Assembly (NCBI GenBank): GCA_020636325.1
Contig: JACJYC010000025.1
Location: forward strand, 1 to 64,000
DNA length: 64,000 nt
From: Lewinellaceae bacterium
GTDB lineage: Bacteria; Bacteroidota; Bacteroidia; Chitinophagales; Saprospiraceae
Direction of reading: 5' to 3'
The position numbers and the translations under genes are program-made. Positions 47,144 through 54,764 of the stretch are shown piece after piece. Each line of letters opens with the position of its first letter. Position 1 is the first letter of the stretch. The notes beneath the pieces were generated by a model that ran no database searches, was not told the DNA's origin, and saw only the letters and a list, made by a program, of their open reading frames with translations.

Positions 47144-47698
47144 ATGAAGTTCAGGATATTACTCGTTGCATGCGCTTTGGCGTCGATGACCGTTCTGCAG
47201 GGTCAATCCCGCCTGTCAACGGAAAACGGTCGCATTTCATTCAAATCCGATGCCCCGCTGGAGCTGATTGAAGCGGCTTCCGGAGAACTCAAGGGCATTA
47301 TTGATCCGTCCCGCAACGCGTTTGCATTCTCCGTCAATATCCAGTCTTTCCAGGGTTTCAACAGCCCTTTGCAAAGGGAGCATTTCAACGAGAACTACAT
47401 GGAAAGCAAAAAATTCCCGCGTGCGACCTTTTCCGGCAAATTCATTGAAGATGTGGATTTTACCAAAGACGGCGCCTACCAGGTCAGGGCAAAAGGAAAG
47501 CTCAATGTCCACGGAATTGAAAAGGAACGGATCATTAAAGGCTCCGTTAAAGTGGAAGGCGGCAAGGTGACCCTGACGGCCGCTTTCACCGTTCTGCTGG
47601 AGGAACATGGGATTGCCATCCCGAAAATCGTATACCAGAAAATCGCCGAAGAGATCTCCGTTGAATTGGTTGCCACCTTAACTGCGCAGGAAGGGTGA
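47144..47698 (+). CDS. YceI-family lipid-binding protein (copy 1)
   Basis: A secreted lipocalin-like protein of about 184 residues with signal peptide MKFRILLVACALASM and a YceI domain; SPLQREHFNENYMESKKFPR is the core motif. Structures of YceI proteins hold polyisoprenoid chains or quinone-like lipids, so this one probably binds a hydrophobic ligand in the periplasm. An in-frame ATG at 47135 is a possible alternative start; a longer reading from 47063 crosses the operator. Its TGA overlaps the GTG of the sensor kinase gene by four bases, so the ligand-binding protein and the sensor are made together. A second YceI gene lies at 53117. Confidence 0.88.
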   Translation: MKFRILLVACALASMTVLQGQSRLSTENGRISFKSDAPLELIEAASGELKGIIDPSRNAFAFSVNIQSFQGFNSPLQREHFNENYMESKKFPRATFSGKFIEDVDFTKDGAYQVRAKGKLNVHGIEKERIIKGSVKVEGGKVTLTAAFTVLLEEHGIAIPKIVYQKIAEEISVELVATLTAQEG

Positions 47699-50556
47699 AA
47701 AAAATAACGTTCTGGACAGGCCTGGTTTTATGGTGTCTCGGACCGGTATCCGGGCAACAGCCGTATTTCAGGTACCATAAATTGCCGGAAGACTGGACGG
47801 ATGCCGAGGTCAGTACCATCTATGAGGCGTCGGGCGGTTTTGTATGGATCGGTACCGATCAGGGCTTGTTGCGGTTTGACGGGCTGGATTTCAAACCGTT
47901 CAGAGTTGCGGGAAACCCCAATCCGCTGGAGGTGTCGGCCATTTACGCCGACCGCCTCGGCACCCTTTGGGTGGGCTACGAGTCAGGGACCATCGTGCAT
48001 ATGCATGGAGATGACAGCCTGCGCGTATGGTCTCCGGAAGAAGGATTGCCAGATGTTCCGATAACCGGATTCGGCGAAGACGAAAAGGGACGGCTTTGGT
48101 TCGGCACCTATGGGGAAGGCGTCTATTTTTACGACGGGACCCGGATGTATAATTTTAATATGGACGACGGCCTGCCTGCGGAAGACATTTACACCCTGGT
48201 GGCCGGCCCGGATGGCAGGATGCTGATCGGCAGCGACAGCGGTTTGAGCATTTGCTGGATGGAAGGAGGCCGCAAACAGATAAAAAACCTGACCAAGGCC
48301 GACGGCCTGCCGGATGATATCATCAAGGCCATTCTGCCGGCCGATGACGGGCATATCTGGGCAGGCGGCTTTGACGGCGGGATCTGCCGGATCTCCCTGA
48401 AGGACTTTTCGGTCCAAAAACCGGAAACGGCCTGGAAAAACGGCGTGATCAATAACCTCCTGATTTTTGACGGATTGGAATTGTGGATAGGGACGGAAGG
48501 AAATGGCATATGGCGGTATAACTTTGATGAAAAACGGTATTCAGCGGTTGAATCCTTCCGGTTCGGTAAGGCCAGGATCCAGGACCTGCTCAAAGATGTG
48601 GAAGGCAATGTCTGGGTGGCCTCCAACGAGGTTCCGTTGGCTTCGGCCAACCGGCAGTTCGAATTCCTGCACGATGGCCTGAAAGACATCCAGGCGGTCC
48701 TTTACGACAAAGACCATCAACTCTGGGTAGGCGCTCAAACCGGATTGTACAAGTATGAAACCCAGGCGGATGGCGGCAAAACCTTTCGCGAAGTCATCCC
48801 GGGGATCAATGTGATCAGCTTGCACGACAACGACAGCGGCGTATTGTGGATCGGCTGTTTCGGCGAAGGCTTGTACGCCTACCAAAAATCAACCGGCGCA
48901 ACCCGGATTTTTACGGAATCGGACGGGCTTTCCAACGGGAGCATCCTGTCCATTGCGGACGACGGCGACAAATTGTGGCTGGCTACCCTGGGGGGCGTCT
49001 CCAGCATAAAGGCCGGCACGAATCCGTTCGGCGACCGGATCGTCTTCAAGAAAGAGGAAGACCTCGGCGCCAATTTCGTGTTCAAGGTCTATTGCGATTC
49101 GAAGGGCCGGAAATGGTTCGGTACCGACGGGAAGGGATTGGTGATGATGGACAAGGGGCGAATAGCCAACTACGACAGCACCGGGGCGCAAGCATTCAAA
49201 TCGGTTTATGCCGTTACGGAAGATGAAAGCGGCAGGATCTGGTTCAGTACGGCCAAAGAAGGCCTGTTCTCCTTTGACGGTTCTGTTTTTGGCCATTTCG
49301 GCCTGCAGGAAGGCCTTCGGAGCCTGACCATCAACGGCCTGGCCACCGACGGCAAAGGCCAGGTGCTGGTGATCCATCCCAACGGCATCGACCTGCTCAA
49401 CCCGGAGCTGAAGCACTTCATCTATTTCGACCGGGAAGTCGGCCTGACGGATTTTGAACCCAACCTGAATGCCATCTACGCCGACAAGGAGGGGCGGGTC
49501 TGGATCGGGGCCAAGGAAGGGGTGATCGGCTTCAATCCGCTCAAGGAAGCGCTGAGCATACACCCCAGGATCATGATCGATCGCGTATCCGTCTTCCTGG
49601 AGCCCATCGATTTCAACCGGGTCAACAGCTTCCCGCATGACCGGAACGGCCTGGCCATCGACTATTCCGGCATATGGCTGACCGATCCTGAAACGGTGAA
49701 ATTCCGCTACAAGCTGGAGGGGTTCGACCGCGAGTGGATCATATCCGCGGACAGAAGGGTCGTCTATTCCAATCTGCCGCCCGGCGACTACAAGTTTGTG
49801 ATCTCAGCGTCTGAGAATGGAAAGTTTCAGTCGGAGCCCATTGCAACCTACAGCTTTCTGATCCGGACACCCTATTGGAAAAAAAACTGGTTTATCGGCG
49901 CTTCCGTCCTGTTGGGCGTCTTGTTGGTTTATTATATCATTCAGATCAGGGAAAAGAGATTGCAGCGCGTGGAAGCCCTCAAAAAAGAAAAGGTGGAAAG
50001 CCAGTACGAGACGTTGAAGAGCCAGATCAATCCGCATTTTCTGTTCAATAACTTCAATACCCTTGTAGCCATAATCGAGGAATCGCCTGAGCTGGCCGTT
50101 GAATACGTTGAAAAACTGTCGGATTTCTACCGGCATATTCTTCAATACCGCGAAAAGGACCTGATCGACCTCCAGGAAGAGCTGGGCCTGGTCATGGACT
50201 ACGGATTCCTGCTGGAAAAACGGTTTGGAGACGGATTGCAACTTAAAACCGAAGAGATTCCGCAGGAAGCCTGCATCGCGCCGCTGGCCCTGCAAATGCT
50301 GGTGGAAAATGCAGTAAAGCACAATGTGATCAGCAAATCGAGACCTTTAAAGATCCGGATCTATCCGGACGATCATGGTTATATTGTCGTTTGCAACAAC
50401 CTGCAGAAAAAACTGTCGCCCGAAAAATCTACCGGATTTGGCCTGCAAAGCATCGCCAAGCGATACGAGCACCTGAGTCAGAAGAATATCAGGGTAGAGG
50501 AATCGGCCGACAGCTTTAAGGTTTTTATTCCCTTAATCAAAAAAGAACCCGCATGA
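47695..50556 (+). CDS. Reg_prop sensor histidine kinase, LytS type
   Basis: A 953-residue membrane sensor. A signal sequence is followed by 14 propeller motifs (such as GGFVWIGTDQGLLRFDG and EDEKGRLWFGTYGEGV), enough for two seven-bladed propellers, to about residue 625. Next come a Y_Y_Y domain, one transmembrane helix near 730-750 (FIGASVLLGVLLVYYI), and a His_kinase (LytS/YehU-like) domain with INPHFLFNN, phosphoacceptor H781. The ATPase has LVENAVKHN and a short GFGLQSI box. It starts with GTG inside the yceI stop. Similar propeller sensors in Bacteroides detect glycans, but those usually feed AraC-type domains; this one pairs with a separate LytTR regulator, overlapping by four bases. 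Confidence 0.93.
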   Translation: MKKITFWTGLVLWCLGPVSGQQPYFRYHKLPEDWTDAEVSTIYEASGGFVWIGTDQGLLRFDGLDFKPFRVAGNPNPLEVSAIYADRLGTLWVGYESGTIVHMHGDDSLRVWSPEEGLPDVPITGFGEDEKGRLWFGTYGEGVYFYDGTRMYNFNMDDGLPAEDIYTLVAGPDGRMLIGSDSGLSICWMEGGRKQIKNLTKADGLPDDIIKAILPADDGHIWAGGFDGGICRISLKDFSVQKPETAWKNGVINNLLIFDGLELWIGTEGNGIWRYNFDEKRYSAVESFRFGKARIQDLLKDVEGNVWVASNEVPLASANRQFEFLHDGLKDIQAVLYDKDHQLWVGAQTGLYKYETQADGGKTFREVIPGINVISLHDNDSGVLWIGCFGEGLYAYQKSTGATRIFTESDGLSNGSILSIADDGDKLWLATLGGVSSIKAGTNPFGDRIVFKKEEDLGANFVFKVYCDSKGRKWFGTDGKGLVMMDKGRIANYDSTGAQAFKSVYAVTEDESGRIWFSTAKEGLFSFDGSVFGHFGLQEGLRSLTINGLATDGKGQVLVIHPNGIDLLNPELKHFIYFDREVGLTDFEPNLNAIYADKEGRVWIGAKEGVIGFNPLKEALSIHPRIMIDRVSVFLEPIDFNRVNSFPHDRNGLAIDYSGIWLTDPETVKFRYKLEGFDREWIISADRRVVYSNLPPGDYKFVISASENGKFQSEPIATYSFLIRTPYWKKNWFIGASVLLGVLLVYYIIQIREKRLQRVEALKKEKVESQYETLKSQINPHFLFNNFNTLVAIIEESPELAVEYVEKLSDFYRHILQYREKDLIDLQEELGLVMDYGFLLEKRFGDGLQLKTEEIPQEACIAPLALQMLVENAVKHNVISKSRPLKIRIYPDDHGYIVVCNNLQKKLSPEKSTGFGLQSIAKRYEHLSQKNIRVEESADSFKVFIPLIKKEPA

Positions 50557-51314
50557 AAGTTTGGATCGTCGAGGACGAGATCACCGCTGCCAGACGACTG
50601 GAAAAGATACTCTGCGAGATCGACAATACCCTGGAGATCGCAGCCAGACTGGACAGCATTGAAGCCGCACTCAACTTCGCGGACAAAAACCCTTTACCGG
50701 ACCTGCTGTTTATGGATATCCACCTGGCAGACGGGTCCTGTTTCGAGATCTTCGAGCACCTGAAGGTCGATAAACCGATCATTTTTACTACGGCCTACGA
50801 CCAGTATGCGATCCAGGCATTCAGGGTAAACGCCATAGACTACCTGCTCAAACCCATCAAGCGCCAGGAGCTCGAACAGGCGCTTGACAAATACCGGCAG
50901 CTGGCTGAAAAATCGGCCATCGATTATAAAAAACTGGCCGCCATTATTCAAAAAGACGCCCCGTCGAAACGGTTTTTGATCCGGGTCGGCCAGCACATCA
51001 AGATCATCGACCTGACGGAGGCCGCTTACTTTTATACCGAAGAAAAGATCACGTTCGTCATTACCTGGGAAGGGAAACGGTATCCGCTGGACCAATCGCT
51101 GGAAAAACTGGAGGAGTTCCTGGATCCCGAAAAATTCTTCCGGATCAACCGGCAGTTCATCATTCACGTCCAGGCCATAAGAGAAATGTACGCTTATTCA
51201 AAATCCAGGGTAAAGCTGGAGCTGCAACCCGCGTGCGACCTGGAGACGATTGTCAGCACCGAACGGTCGCCACATTTCAAAAAATGGCTTCAGGGTGAAC
51301 TGGAAAACTCCTGA
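50553..51314 (+). CDS. LytTR-family response regulator
   Basis: A 253-residue regulator: receiver domain at 1-120 (WIVEDE acidic pair, phosphoacceptor D55 in FMDIHLADG, switch threonine in FTTAYDQYA, and YLLKPI lysine) and LytTR DNA-binding domain at about 150-250 (FFRINRQFIIHVQAI, AYSKSRVKLEL). LytTR domains bind direct 9-mer repeats two helical turns apart, and exactly such sites flank this sensor-regulator pair (47053-47082 and 51319-51348). Its ATG overlaps the kinase stop (ATGA). Autoregulation of its own operon and activation of the cytochrome operon are inferred. Confidence 0.95.
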   Translation: MKVWIVEDEITAARRLEKILCEIDNTLEIAARLDSIEAALNFADKNPLPDLLFMDIHLADGSCFEIFEHLKVDKPIIFTTAYDQYAIQAFRVNAIDYLLKPIKRQELEQALDKYRQLAEKSAIDYKKLAAIIQKDAPSKRFLIRVGQHIKIIDLTEAAYFYTEEKITFVITWEGKRYPLDQSLEKLEEFLDPEKFFRINRQFIIHVQAIREMYAYSKSRVKLELQPACDLETIVSTERSPHFKKWLQGELENS

Positions 51315-51318
51315 TTTT

Positions 51319-51348
51319 CCCGTTCAGGGGGCTTTTTTTCCCGTTCGG
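51319..51348 (+). promoter_or_regulatory. LytTR-type operator upstream of cytochrome operon
   Basis: CCCGTTCAG at 51319-51327 and CCCGTTCGG at 51340-51348 are separated by 12 bases. Flanking bases also match the 47053 site: a T-run before the second half and GCAAGT after it. The site ends 10 bases before the -33 element of the promoter at 51359-51389, the position expected for a class of activators that contact polymerase from directly upstream. Confidence 0.75.
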
Positions 51349-51358
51349 CAAGTTAATT

Positions 51359-51389
51359 TTTGATCCTTTGATCCAGGGGGATATTTTTG
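51359..51389 (+). promoter_or_regulatory. Promoter for the cytochrome operon
   Basis: TTTG at 51359-51362, a 19-base spacer and TATTTTTG at 51382-51389 form a textbook Bacteroidota promoter. TTTGATCC is repeated in tandem at 51359-51374. Transcription would start near 51395, about 30 bases before the ATG at 51425. Confidence 0.65.
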
Positions 51390-51424
51390 GCCTCGAATTC
51401 AAGCGCCCGAAACGCCCTTAGATC

Positions 51425-52213
51425 ATGGACAAAATTTTAGCGACATTATTTATCTGCCTGGTTGTTTCCGTTTTGCTGATTTCATGCAAACACGAACCAT
51501 TCGGCCCAATGAGCGACGGTGAAATAACACCGGTTGATACCACCGGCAACCCGATCGATACGACCGGTACGGGCAATCCCGCCGACACCAGCTCCAATAC
51601 GCCCTGCGACCCCAATCTGGTTTATTTCCAAACCCAGGTACTGCCGATCCTTCAATCCAACTGCGCGCTCAGCGGCTGCCACGATGACCAGTCGGCCCAG
51701 GATGGCGTTGTGCTGTCCAGCTACGCAAAAGTCATGTCAACAGCCGACGTGGAACCGGGGGACCTCTCCGAAAGCAAGCTCTACAAAGTCCTCGTTGATG
51801 ACGACCCGGAAGACAGAATGCCGCAAACGCCCCGGCAACCGCTGGCAGCCAATCAGATTGAACTGATCTCGAAATGGATCCAGCAGGGCGCCAAAGACCT
51901 GACTTGCGAGGAGGGGAATTCCGGCGGAAACGGGAACGGTTGCGCAACGGACAACCGCAGCTTTTCTTCCCATATCGCTCCGATCCTGCAGACGCATTGC
52001 ATCACCTGCCACAGCGGCCCGCTGCCTTCGGGCGGTTACGATTTTACCGTTTACAGCGGCGTGAAGAAAGCTGTGGACAATAATCGCCTGGTCGGCGCCA
52101 TTCAATGGCAGCAGGGGTTTACAGCTATGCCCTACGGAAGCGCCGCGAAAATCCCGGATTGCGCGATCAACCAGATCAAGGCCTGGGTGGATGCAGGCGC
52201 GCCGAATAATTAA
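51425..52213 (+). CDS. Di-heme cytochrome c-like lipoprotein
   Basis: A 262-residue lipoprotein: the signal MDKILATLFICLVVSVLLIS ends at a cysteine within SCKHEP. A low-complexity linker rich in Pro, Thr, Asp and Asn follows to about residue 60. Then come two similar cytochrome-like halves of the planctomycete-cytochrome C type (PILQSNCALSGCHDD; PILQTHCITCHSG), each ending near an MP dipeptide that may supply the distal ligand. The second motif is a standard CXXCH. The first is CALSGCH, with four residues between the cysteines. The gene follows the LytTR operator and promoter and leads a likely operon with three or four more genes. Confidence 0.85.
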   Translation: MDKILATLFICLVVSVLLISCKHEPFGPMSDGEITPVDTTGNPIDTTGTGNPADTSSNTPCDPNLVYFQTQVLPILQSNCALSGCHDDQSAQDGVVLSSYAKVMSTADVEPGDLSESKLYKVLVDDDPEDRMPQTPRQPLAANQIELISKWIQQGAKDLTCEEGNSGGNGNGCATDNRSFSSHIAPILQTHCITCHSGPLPSGGYDFTVYSGVKKAVDNNRLVGAIQWQQGFTAMPYGSAAKIPDCAINQIKAWVDAGAPNN

Positions 52214-52242
52214 AAGTAACTCGAAAAGTCAACCAATTTAAA

Positions 52243-52617
52243 ATGGATCGTACGAAAAAACTGATCTTCTTTTTGATTTCTTTTTCAATCATGGGCATTA
52301 CTTCCTGTTATTACGACGTTGAAGAAGAACTCTATCCTCAAAACAGTTGTGTGACGGATGGAGCGACCTACCAGGGTACCGTGCTCCCGATCATCCAAAA
52401 CAATTGCTATATCTGCCACAGCCAGTCGGCCAAGCAGGGGAATGTCGTTTTGGAAGGTTACGACAACCTTAAGTTCTATGTCGACAACCAAAAACTTGTC
52501 GGGGTGATCAACCACGCGCCGGGATTCCAGCAGATGCCTCAGGGACAGCCCAAACTCGGGGATTGCAACATCGCCAAGATTGAGGCGTGGGTCCAGGCCG
52601 GCGCGCCCAATAATTAG
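52243..52617 (+). CDS. Mono-heme cytochrome c-like lipoprotein
   Basis: A 124-residue lipoprotein with the lipobox in SIMGITSC. One heme motif, NNCYICHSQ, follows VLPIIQ exactly as in the second half of the preceding protein, and both end in the same W-V-x-AGAPNN tail. It is clearly related by duplication to that domain. It lies 29 bases after the di-heme gene in the same operon and probably passes electrons in the periplasm; the partner is unknown. Confidence 0.85.
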   Translation: MDRTKKLIFFLISFSIMGITSCYYDVEEELYPQNSCVTDGATYQGTVLPIIQNNCYICHSQSAKQGNVVLEGYDNLKFYVDNQKLVGVINHAPGFQQMPQGQPKLGDCNIAKIEAWVQAGAPNN

Positions 52618-52638
52618 TAACTTTTAAAACAGGAAGCC

Positions 52639-53049
52639 ATGAAAAAAATCTGGATTGCCATTGCCTCATTAGCCCTGATCGGCGCTGTTACGGGAATTTA
52701 CCTGTGGAACAAACCCCATAAGAACATGAACCGGGCCGCAGCTGATTTCAAAATGGAATCGGCGGCCCTGTTTACCGATTTTGAAACGGACGAAGCCGGC
52801 GCCAACACCAAGTACCTGGACAAGGTCATAGAAGTGACCGGCGTGGTGCGGTCCGTCTCAAAAGAGGACGACGGAATCATCAGCGTTACCCTGGCAACGG
52901 ATGATGAACTGGCAGGCGTGATTTGCCAGCTTGACGAATTGACAACCCATAAGCGAACGGAATTTCAGGCCGGTGAAAAGGTCACCTTCAAGGGGATCTG
53001 TACCGGAATGCTGATGGACGTGGTGCTCGTTCGTTGTGTGGAAGTTTGA
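52639..53049 (+). CDS. OB-fold (tRNA_anti-like) anchored protein
   Basis: A 136-residue protein with an N-terminal transmembrane or signal helix (WIAIASLALIGAVTGIYLW) and a single OB-fold domain at about 45-136 (YLDKVIEVTGVVRSVSKEDD, then FKGICTGMLMDVVLVRCVEV). Such tRNA_anti-like domains occur in exported Bacteroidota proteins of unknown role, so nucleic-acid binding should not be assumed. It sits 21 bases after the mono-heme gene, within the cytochrome/YceI operon. Confidence 0.75.
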   Translation: MKKIWIAIASLALIGAVTGIYLWNKPHKNMNRAAADFKMESAALFTDFETDEAGANTKYLDKVIEVTGVVRSVSKEDDGIISVTLATDDELAGVICQLDELTTHKRTEFQAGEKVTFKGICTGMLMDVVLVRCVEV

Positions 53050-53116
53050 CGGCCGGTTAGAACCGTATTGACGCGCATACTCAGACAAACATTAATCTTA
53101 TAAACCAATTTTGAAA

Positions 53117-53674
53117 ATGAAAAAATTATCAGTTCTTGCTTGTTTTTGCTTGCTGGCCTCCGCCTCTCTCTTTGCTCAGAAGTACTTTACCCGCGAAGGC
53201 AAGATCTCTTTCTTTTCCGAAGCTTCCATGGAAAAGATCGAAGCCCACAACCAGAAAGCGACCAGCGTGCTTGACGCTGAAACAGGTAAAATGGAATTCG
53301 CTGTCCTCATCAAGGCCTTTCAGTTTGAAAAAGCTTTGATGCAGGAACACTTCAACGAAAATTATCTGGAGAGCAGCAAGTACCCCAAGGCTGTCTTCAA
53401 AGGCGAGATCGTGGACTTTGCCAATAAAGTGAACCTGAAAAAAGACGGTGAATACGCGGTAAAGGTGAAGGGCGACCTGACCATCCACGGCGTCACCAAA
53501 CAGGTTGAAACAGACGGGGTGTTCAAGGTTGCAGGCGGTGTGATCTCTGCCGTATCCACCTTTGACGTAGCGCTCGCCGATCACAAAGTAGAAATTCCTG
53601 CACTGGTCAAGGACAACATCGCTAAAACCGTCAAGGTATCGGTCGATGTCCAATACCAGGAATTGAAGAGCTAA
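53117..53674 (+). CDS. YceI-family lipid-binding protein (copy 2)
   Basis: A 185-residue secreted YceI protein (signal MKKLSVLACFCLLASASLFA). The core LMQEHFNENYLESSKYPKAV matches the copy at 47144, and the end is the usual YceI strand pair. It should hold a hydrophobic isoprenoid- or quinone-like ligand in the periplasm. The ATG at 53117 is preferred to a TTG at 53111. It follows the OB-fold gene by 67 bases and ends before a terminator hairpin at 53760-53789. Confidence 0.88.
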   Translation: MKKLSVLACFCLLASASLFAQKYFTREGKISFFSEASMEKIEAHNQKATSVLDAETGKMEFAVLIKAFQFEKALMQEHFNENYLESSKYPKAVFKGEIVDFANKVNLKKDGEYAVKVKGDLTIHGVTKQVETDGVFKVAGGVISAVSTFDVALADHKVEIPALVKDNIAKTVKVSVDVQYQELKS

Positions 53675-53759
53675 AGCTAGTTTGTTATTCCCCCTTTTAT
53701 GCGTTCCCAACCCGGAGCAGTCCGGATGAAGTACGCATCTAGGGCTTTTCGAGGCTTTG

Positions 53760-53795
53760 GGCGGCCGAGTCGGGCTAGACTTGGCCGCCTTTATT
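53760..53795 (+). terminator. Terminator after yceI-2
   Basis: GGCGGCCGAGTC and GACTTGGCCGCC form a 12-bp stem with one G:U pair and a six-base loop (72-77 of the 53700s), followed by TTTATT. The stem is strong, the T-tract weak. It may attenuate rather than stop transcription into the DUF5777 gene. The rest of 53675-53843 shows no promoter match. Confidence 0.65.
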
Positions 53796-53843
53796 AAGGC
53801 CCGGTTGTGTTGAGTTTCCGTGCAATTATTAAAAGGATTATCC

Positions 53844-54740
53844 ATGAAAGCGAACCTTTACACCCTTTGTGCAGCTTGCTGCCTGTTTTTTTCAACGGCC
53901 GCTTTTTCCCAGGAGGACGACCTGCTGTCCTTATTGGAAGAAGAGGAAGGAACCGAATATGTGACCGCCAGTTTCAAAACAGACCGGGTGATCAACCTCC
54001 ACTCATTGGAAAGTACGGCCGCCGGCGTACTGGACATTAAAATCTCCCACCGGTTCGGCATGATCAACGGCGGCCCCTACGAATTCTTCGGCCTGGATGC
54101 GGCCACGATCCGGATCGGCGCCGACTACGGCCTGACCGACCGGCTGACCATCGGCGGCGGCCGGAACAGCTATGAGAAAACCTTTGACGGCTTTGCCAAA
54201 TACAAGTTCCTGCGCCAATCAACCGGGAAGCGTAAAATGCCGGTTTCCGCCATTCTTTTTGCCAGCACGGCGCTGAAGTCCATCAAATGGGCCGACCCGG
54301 ACCGGGAGAATTACTTCTATTCCCGATTGTATTATACCGGCCAGCTGATCATCGGCAGGAAATTCAGCGAAAGCTTCAGCCTTCAGCTTTCCCCGACGGT
54401 GGTGCACCGGAACCTCGTTGCGACCAAAGCCGAAAAAAATGACGTTTTTGCCCTGGGCGCAGGCGGCCGGATCAAGTTGTCGAAGCGCATTACCCTGAAT
54501 GCCGAATACATGTACGTCCTGCCGGATCAACTGGCGCCTGAATACAAGAACATGCTGTCCATCGGATTTGACATCGAAACAGGCGGACACGTTTTTCAGC
54601 TCCATTTCACCAATGCCACCTCCATGATCGAAAAAGGCTTCGTGACGGAAACGACAGGGGATTGGGCCGACGGCGGCATCCATTTCGGATTCAATATATC
54701 CAGGGTCTTCACGGTCAGAAAACCGAAGATCAGGGAGTAG
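53844..54740 (+). CDS. DUF5777 outer-membrane beta-barrel protein
   Basis: A 298-residue protein with a signal peptide (MKANLYTLCAACCLFF, then TAAFSQ) and an acidic stretch (LLSLLEEEEG). Next is a barrel-like region of alternating strands: KISHRFGMINGGPYEFFGLD, GADYGLTDRLTIGGGRN, and a terminal segment ending near FGFNISRVF. This matches the DUF5777 family. In Bacteroidota these often occur beside YceI and cytochrome genes, as here, so it may form the outer-membrane part of the same module. The ATG at 53844 is preferred to the in-frame TTG-type start at 53820. Confidence 0.85.
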   Translation: MKANLYTLCAACCLFFSTAAFSQEDDLLSLLEEEEGTEYVTASFKTDRVINLHSLESTAAGVLDIKISHRFGMINGGPYEFFGLDAATIRIGADYGLTDRLTIGGGRNSYEKTFDGFAKYKFLRQSTGKRKMPVSAILFASTALKSIKWADPDRENYFYSRLYYTGQLIIGRKFSESFSLQLSPTVVHRNLVATKAEKNDVFALGAGGRIKLSKRITLNAEYMYVLPDQLAPEYKNMLSIGFDIETGGHVFQLHFTNATSMIEKGFVTETTGDWADGGIHFGFNISRVFTVRKPKIRE

Positions 54741-54764
54741 GGACGCAGTTGCCGGCCAGGCGGT

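Noticed and set aside
53675..53843. A third LytTR operator before the DUF5777 gene
   Set aside because: The only partial match (GCGTTCCCA near 53701) has no second half-site 21 bases away.
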